A stretch of DNA of 64,000 nucleotides from Daphnia carinata (Eukaryota > Arthropoda > Branchiopoda > Diplostraca > Daphniidae). The position numbers and the translations under genes are program-made. Below are positions 59,301-64,000 of the stretch, piece after piece. The stretch is from the NCBI RefSeq assembly GCF_022539665.2, contig NC_081338.1, positions 3,905,679-3,969,678 on the forward strand, read 5' to 3'. Under the pieces are notes generated by a model. It did no database searches, was not told the origin of the DNA, and saw only the letters and a program-made list of their open reading frames with translations. Within the stretch, counting starts at the first letter, position 1; the number at the start of each line of letters is the position of its first letter.

Positions 59301-61822
59301 TGCACTTCAATTTTTTAAATATGAAATACCGTCTCGAGAATCCGAATGAAGTATAGAAATGTCATGTCATCCATCAGTTACTATTAACCTATACTGAGAA
59401 AAGAAAAACAACACCATTAAGCATCTCAATTGTTGCTCATGTGACTTACATGACTCATAGATTCAACTTCTGGCAGAAGCTTGGGAAAGGACATACAAAT
59501 TGCAGATTAACATCATTGTATAAGGCTCTTGAATAATAAACTAGCACCCGTAGAATGTTGCATTGTTGATAGTTGTGTTCCCAGTATGCTGAAAATCCTT
59601 TCCTATTGGATGAATTTTTTTTTGTAGATTAGACATGGTTGGCAAAAAGGAGGAGAAATGCTTCGTCATAAATTCAAAATTTTTTCAAGAAAATTCTGTT
59701 CATACCTAAAGAGTCCATGTATGATGTTCATTGCTGCAATGCCAGTGAAGTGAAACATCTTTAGGGCCATTTAAGTACCCAGCTTCACCAACACTCCGAA
59801 CGTAAAGGACAATTTGTTCTTTAGCAAGAGAAGCAGAATTATTTGAGGCTTCTAGCTGTGACACTATGAAGGATTCTATGAGGATTGTACCCGATTTATT
59901 AACACAAGATGATACTTCTCATTAGACAATTTGCATTACTCTATTACTTTACCTCATACCTTAACAGTAATGCACTTCAATTTTTAAATAATTAATACCG
60001 TAATACGCGGGAATACACAGGCGACTGATGGAGGGAAATTCAATTCCGTACTTCAAATTATTATAACTTTTCGTTATCACATCCCAACCAGAAACCTTCG
60101 CAGGTTCACTATTGCTATTAATCTAAATTAAGAAAATAAAACATAGATAAGCATAAGACGTTCTTATTGATATCGCTTACATGGTACATAAATTCATCAT
60201 CTGCCATATTCCTGTAGATTCCTGGCAGGAGCTTCTAAAAGGCTATGCAGTTGCAAATGATCACCATAGCCAAAACTTGAATACGAAAGTTTGGGAGAAC
60301 CTTTCGTGTTGGCCACAGAGACCTTCCATGGGCTTTCCGATTGGACGTTCCATGCACCTTAAAAAAAAAAAAAAGAAAGGTTACATAGTTGGTTGTTTTG
60401 ATCACTAAACGTGAAGGTAAAGAAGGTACATGGTCTCGGCACTCTTGACGACAATTTCCATTATAACCTCATATCACCTCATTTTATGGAAAAAGAATTT
60501 CGTAGGCGACAGTTCAGAATAGAAAATGGTTGCATTCAAATCTTTTGACAGGTGGGATTAAGGAATGTCGCCTTAGGGAGTGCAAACCGCGATTTTCAAA
60601 ACTATTAAATGCTTGTTAGCCATTGAAAGATGGCTGGCTGACGCAGACAATCGTTTGGGACATGATTAATGAGCTGTTTCGTGGATAAAGCTCGTTTTTT
60701 TTTAGTCCTCTCCAGGATGACATGAATTCCAGCATGTTCTACACATGTATCAGCACTTAGCGATACACCAATTAAAACAATTTAAAAATTTAAAATAGTA
60801 CCACCTTTTAATGTTTTTGACTCCATGATTCATCTTCGTTGCAATTGTGAAGGCAAGACAACTGACCTATGGTGATTTATTCATCGCACTTGCCATAACC
60901 GTTTGCCCAATGTATCAGCTTTTCCGCCAACAGTAGTTTACTAATACAACATTGACGATTAAAATTAGAAAACTAAACAAACTCAGCAGAAAAGCATTAC
61001 CAGGGAGTAACATATTGCATGTTGACGAAGAATCCTCGGTTTATTATGTACATGGCAGAATATCCACATTGCCTGGATGGCGCAATCCTTTGCGTAATCA
61101 CACAAATAGTAACTAAAACATATTGAATTGAAACAAAATTTAAATGAAGTTTTACCCAACAGCCGGTGACAATGTGCATACTCTATTACTTTACCTCATA
61201 CCTTAATGGTAATGTACTCTGTGTTTTTTAAACTGTAGGCTCACTCTTCCATCCTGTAACACTTCCAGATTTGACTTGATTCCCCGCTAAAATTCTGTGA
61301 ATGCAAAATAATAGCATTAAAAATACTTTTTCGATAGACAAAAAACCGAAAAGTACCTAATCCATGTTTGATGTTGAACTCATGCCATTTCTGAGTTTCC
61401 GTACCACACCCATTTTCGGCAGTCTTTATGGTAATATTAATCAAAGCCACATGTACCACTATGAAATGGATGTTGAAAAGCAAATAAAAACCTGTTGAGA
61501 TGGATATCAGGAGAATCAGAATAGATCTCAATCAACTTCAGTTATTCTTTTCCCTATAGTACTTAGTGATATAGCACAATAGATATACCTGCCTCAATTC
61601 AGAACCATAGACCAACGGAAAAGAACACAGAAATGTAGCTGTGAAAGCAGATCACTTTAGAACACAGGATCAGGTATAGATCATCTAAGGGTAGCCCTAA
61701 AATGCAAAGACAAAAATATTGGGCATAATTGTAGTTTACCAAACATAGTAGCAAAATAAAATAATTGTCAAAGAAAGACATATGCACACTTGGGTTAGCG
61801 AATGGGTAAGTCTGATACAATG

Positions 61823-62001
61823 TATGGCAATCCGTTTTACCCCCGCTCCCCCCCCCCCCCCCCCCAAAAAAAAAAAAAAAAAAAAAAATATCGGCCTAAC
61901 TTTCTGTTTTACTGCTACCCACCGGTAGATGGCGATAGCAGTGAAATAGAAGAAAAAGACCGATATTTTTCTTTCTTTTTTGGGTAAAACGGATTGCCAT
62001 A
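61823..62001. mobile_element. Complete 179-bp palindromic MITE
   Basis: TATGGCAATCCGTTTTACCC at 61823 pairs with its exact complement ending at 62001. Between them are a C-run/A-run junction, a short CGGTAGATGGCGATAGCAG core and GACCGATATTTTT. It is the shortest full copy of the family. The outer TA on both ends fits a TA target duplication, as in Tc1/mariner-type MITEs. Confidence 0.8.
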
Positions 62002-62100
62002 ATAGCAAAACGTGGACTGGCAGAATTAAAAAGAGAAACTCAAGACGTTTGAAAAAAAAATTTATCGCTTATTCCGCGTAAGAAAATAGAAGGAGAATAT

Positions 62101-62975
62101 ATGGTAATACGTTTTACGCAAAAAAAAGCAATCTGATTTAATAGGATTTTTGTTTGTTTACGGTACCAGCGCCATCTATTAACAGAAATATCGTAAAAAT
62201 AGGTTTCGTTGCTGGAAATATCAACCAAACTGGGATAACTAAAAAACTATACGTTGCGCATAAAAACAATAGGGAAGGCTATATAGCCTTCCTACTTTTG
62301 TCAAAATCAGCAAAAAACTGCAATCTCTTGAAATTCACTGAAACTCGCCTATGACAAGCCAAATTCAATGCTGGTTACGAATACTGTATTATTTTACCTC
62401 TAAATCATGTCTAGATCCTAGTTTCATTGATATTTCCAGCACCGTACCCTAATGTTACGATATTTTTGTTAATAGATGGCGTTGGCGATGGTAAACAAAC
62501 AAAAACAACTTTAATTGCGTTTTATTCGGAAACTTCATCACTAAGTGAAAAACTAATGCTATATTCTGAATCAGCGTTGGATGCTGATTATTTCTGGTGA
62601 GTTTCATCCAATTCCATGAGATGTCATATGTTGCTGATTTTGACAAAAGTAGGAAGGCTATAGCCTTCCCACTTTTTCAATTTTGGTTAAAATTTAGAAA
62701 TTTTTTTAAACACATGGTTTTGATTGAGAATTTAATGAGGATCATGAAAATCAACATTGTTTTTATGGGCAACGTATAGTTTTTTAGTTATCCCAGTTTG
62801 GTTAATATTTCCAGCAACGAAACCTATTTTTACGATATTTCTGTTAATAGATGGCGCTGGCGACAGTAAACAAACAAAAATCTTATTAATTGCATTTTAT
62901 TCAGAAACTTCACCACTAACGGAAAAACTAATGCTATATTTTGAGTCGGTGTTCAACGCTGATTATTCCTAGTGG
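62101..62975. mobile_element. Related palindromic repeat with internal direct repeats
   Basis: CGCCATCTATTAACAGAAATA through ACTATACGTTGC (62171-62258) recurs inverted at about 62768-62857. AGGAAGGCTATAGCC-type motifs flank the middle. A 125-bp segment starting ATAGATGGCG occurs directly repeated at about 62474 and 62848. A degenerate family-like end (TATGGTAATACGTTTTAC) sits at 62101. No ORF of note. Confidence 0.6.
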
Positions 62976-63005
62976 GGTTACTGGTGGTGTCGTTGAAAAT
63001 CAGAA

Positions 63006-63377
63006 TTAAAAATAAGCCCGACAAAATAATAAGCCTCCTTTCTCGGTCGGGCTAAATAAGCCCGACTTTTTTCGGTCGGGCTTAAAATTTTTTTCGGTAA
63101 AAACTAAAACTCATTGGAATTGGTTGAATATCGCAAGATATACTCAAAATTGAATGCTGATTCTGGAAAAATTACTACTTTTTTTATTAAGTTAATCGTT
63201 TTTGAAATATACCGAATATTTAACGCAAAGCTAGCGCTTCATTACGCTAGGGCGCTAGTGCGACGCAGCAGAAATATTCGGTGAGCAGAATTCACTATAA
63301 ATCCGACCGCTAGTAGTAAAACAAAAAAAAAAGGCCGATATTTTTTTTCCTTTTTTGGGTTAAAACGGATTGTCATA
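63006..63377. mobile_element. Half of the palindromic MITE family
   Basis: AAGCCCGAC stems (63014-63085), the GGAATTGGTTGAATATCGCA segment, a GCTAGCGC core, ACCGCTAGTAGTAAAAC and a terminus ending ACGGATTGTCATA at 63377. It has the same module order as at 19086-19330 and 35150-35486. Confidence 0.7.
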
Positions 63378-64000
63378 GGAGAAAGCCAAAGAAAAAGGTA
63401 CAACAATTTAAAAAGAATTTCCCGCGAAATCGCAATACCTCTTTTCGGGAAATGCTAGGACTAGCACGGGAAAGACCCCAACCATCCAATTAAGAAAGAG
63501 AAAGACAGTTCACGAAGTTCACCAGCTCCTCCCACAAACGGAAAAACGTTTCTATGGGAGCTTCCTCCCCTCTCAAAAGTAATGTAATCAAAAGTAAAAA
63601 GTATGTTGTACAATAATAAAATCAAAGTTGAAATGTTTTCAAATTCTCTTCATGTCTCGATCCAAAAACTATCGTCCGGCGTGAAACGGGAGAAAAGGGC
63701 GAAACAAAACAAAGAGGAGAAAAGGAATAGATCACATTTCGACATCATCGATGTTTCTTTTCCTTTTTCATTTCTGTTACTTTTTGGCTGCCATTCTCAC
63801 TGCGCATTTCCGACCTTTTAGGTCGTTGATAGGTCGAACACTTGGCAAACTTTCTAAATCATTCTTTCAGTGCGCTTCGGTGTTATAGTCACGTTGAAAA
63901 GAAATTAGAATATTCAGTGGCATTTAGCAACGATCAACTGACATCACCCTTTTCCTGGAAACGTTGACAATTAAAATTGGGCGTGATGATTAGCAACTCG
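63378..64000. other. No gene recognised
   Basis: Right-edge flank. The frame at 63603-63821 has no recognisable domain. Confidence 0.4.

Larger units (their letters stand above)
55703..61167. mobile_element. Second large palindrome, 5.5 kb
   Basis: The arms run 55703 to about 58196 and about 58700 to 61167 (outer mark ACCGGCTGTTGGG and its complement). The inner 1.3 kb of each arm is homologous to palindrome 1 (56905-58196 corresponds to 20563-21851) and carries the hairpin block; the loop again holds three tRNA-like sequences. The outer 1.2 kb differs from palindrome 1. It contains protein-like frames such as CLSCMECLTAKWYSE (about 55519) and SGWDVITKSYNN with LKYGIE (about 56779). Just beyond the right arm, 61168-61430 repeats part of palindrome 1 (ENGCGTET segment). 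No transposase family is recognised. Confidence 0.8.

Noticed and set aside
63603-63821. 72-codon frame near the right edge
   Set aside because: Lysine-rich low-complexity content, no domain and no supporting exons visible.

Overview
The window looks like arthropod nuclear DNA, most likely a branchiopod crustacean such as Daphnia. That assignment is an inference. It rests on intron-rich genes with short GT-AG introns, a MATH/BTB-type pseudogene, many tRNA-like repeats, and a TTAA-flanked element of the piggyBac type (Daphnia is known to carry the piggyBac element Pokey). Homopolymer and GA/CA tracts are abundant.

Layout. (1) 726-9840, plus strand: most of a GCK-IV / MAP4K4-family kinase (misshapen, TNIK). 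It has about 20 exons that I could phase, and only the 5' exon(s) with the ATP-binding glycine loop lie off the left edge. (2) 11.9-29.2 kb: a repeat island bounded by two inverted repeat arms (11927-13068 and about 26940-29196). Inside are an intron-containing, broken vasa-like DEAD-box helicase copy (14.37-16.37 kb), a 5-kb palindromic transposable element (19601-24589) nested in a smaller palindromic MITE, a 342-bp piggyBac-type MITE (25754-26095) and a 23-bp GC-rich minisatellite. (3) 32.0-33.1 kb, minus: a frameshifted MATH/BTB pseudogene. (4) 33.7-35.5 kb: tRNA-like repeats, a tRNA-derived SINE and a MITE half. (5) 36100-38310, minus: a complete 10-exon DHCR24 (delta24-sterol reductase). 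(6) 38714-39797, minus: a complete 5-exon ALG14. (7) 44033-44832 and 47468-48364, minus: two secreted proteins of unknown family with similar layouts and recognisable TATA/Inr promoters; the first has an apparent 1-nt frameshift. (8) 55.1-63.4 kb: a second large palindrome (55703-61167) sharing its core with the first, plus more MITE copies.

The intact genes are housekeeping or signalling genes: Ste20-type kinase signalling, sterol side-chain reduction at the ER, and the ER-membrane step that begins N-glycan assembly. They show no joint pathway or operon logic. The most unusual material is the pair of long palindromes. Each arm carries the same block of about 350 bp with five or six consecutive hairpins, and each central loop carries the same trio of tRNA-like sequences. 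I could not assign the block to any RNA family or the element to any transposase family.
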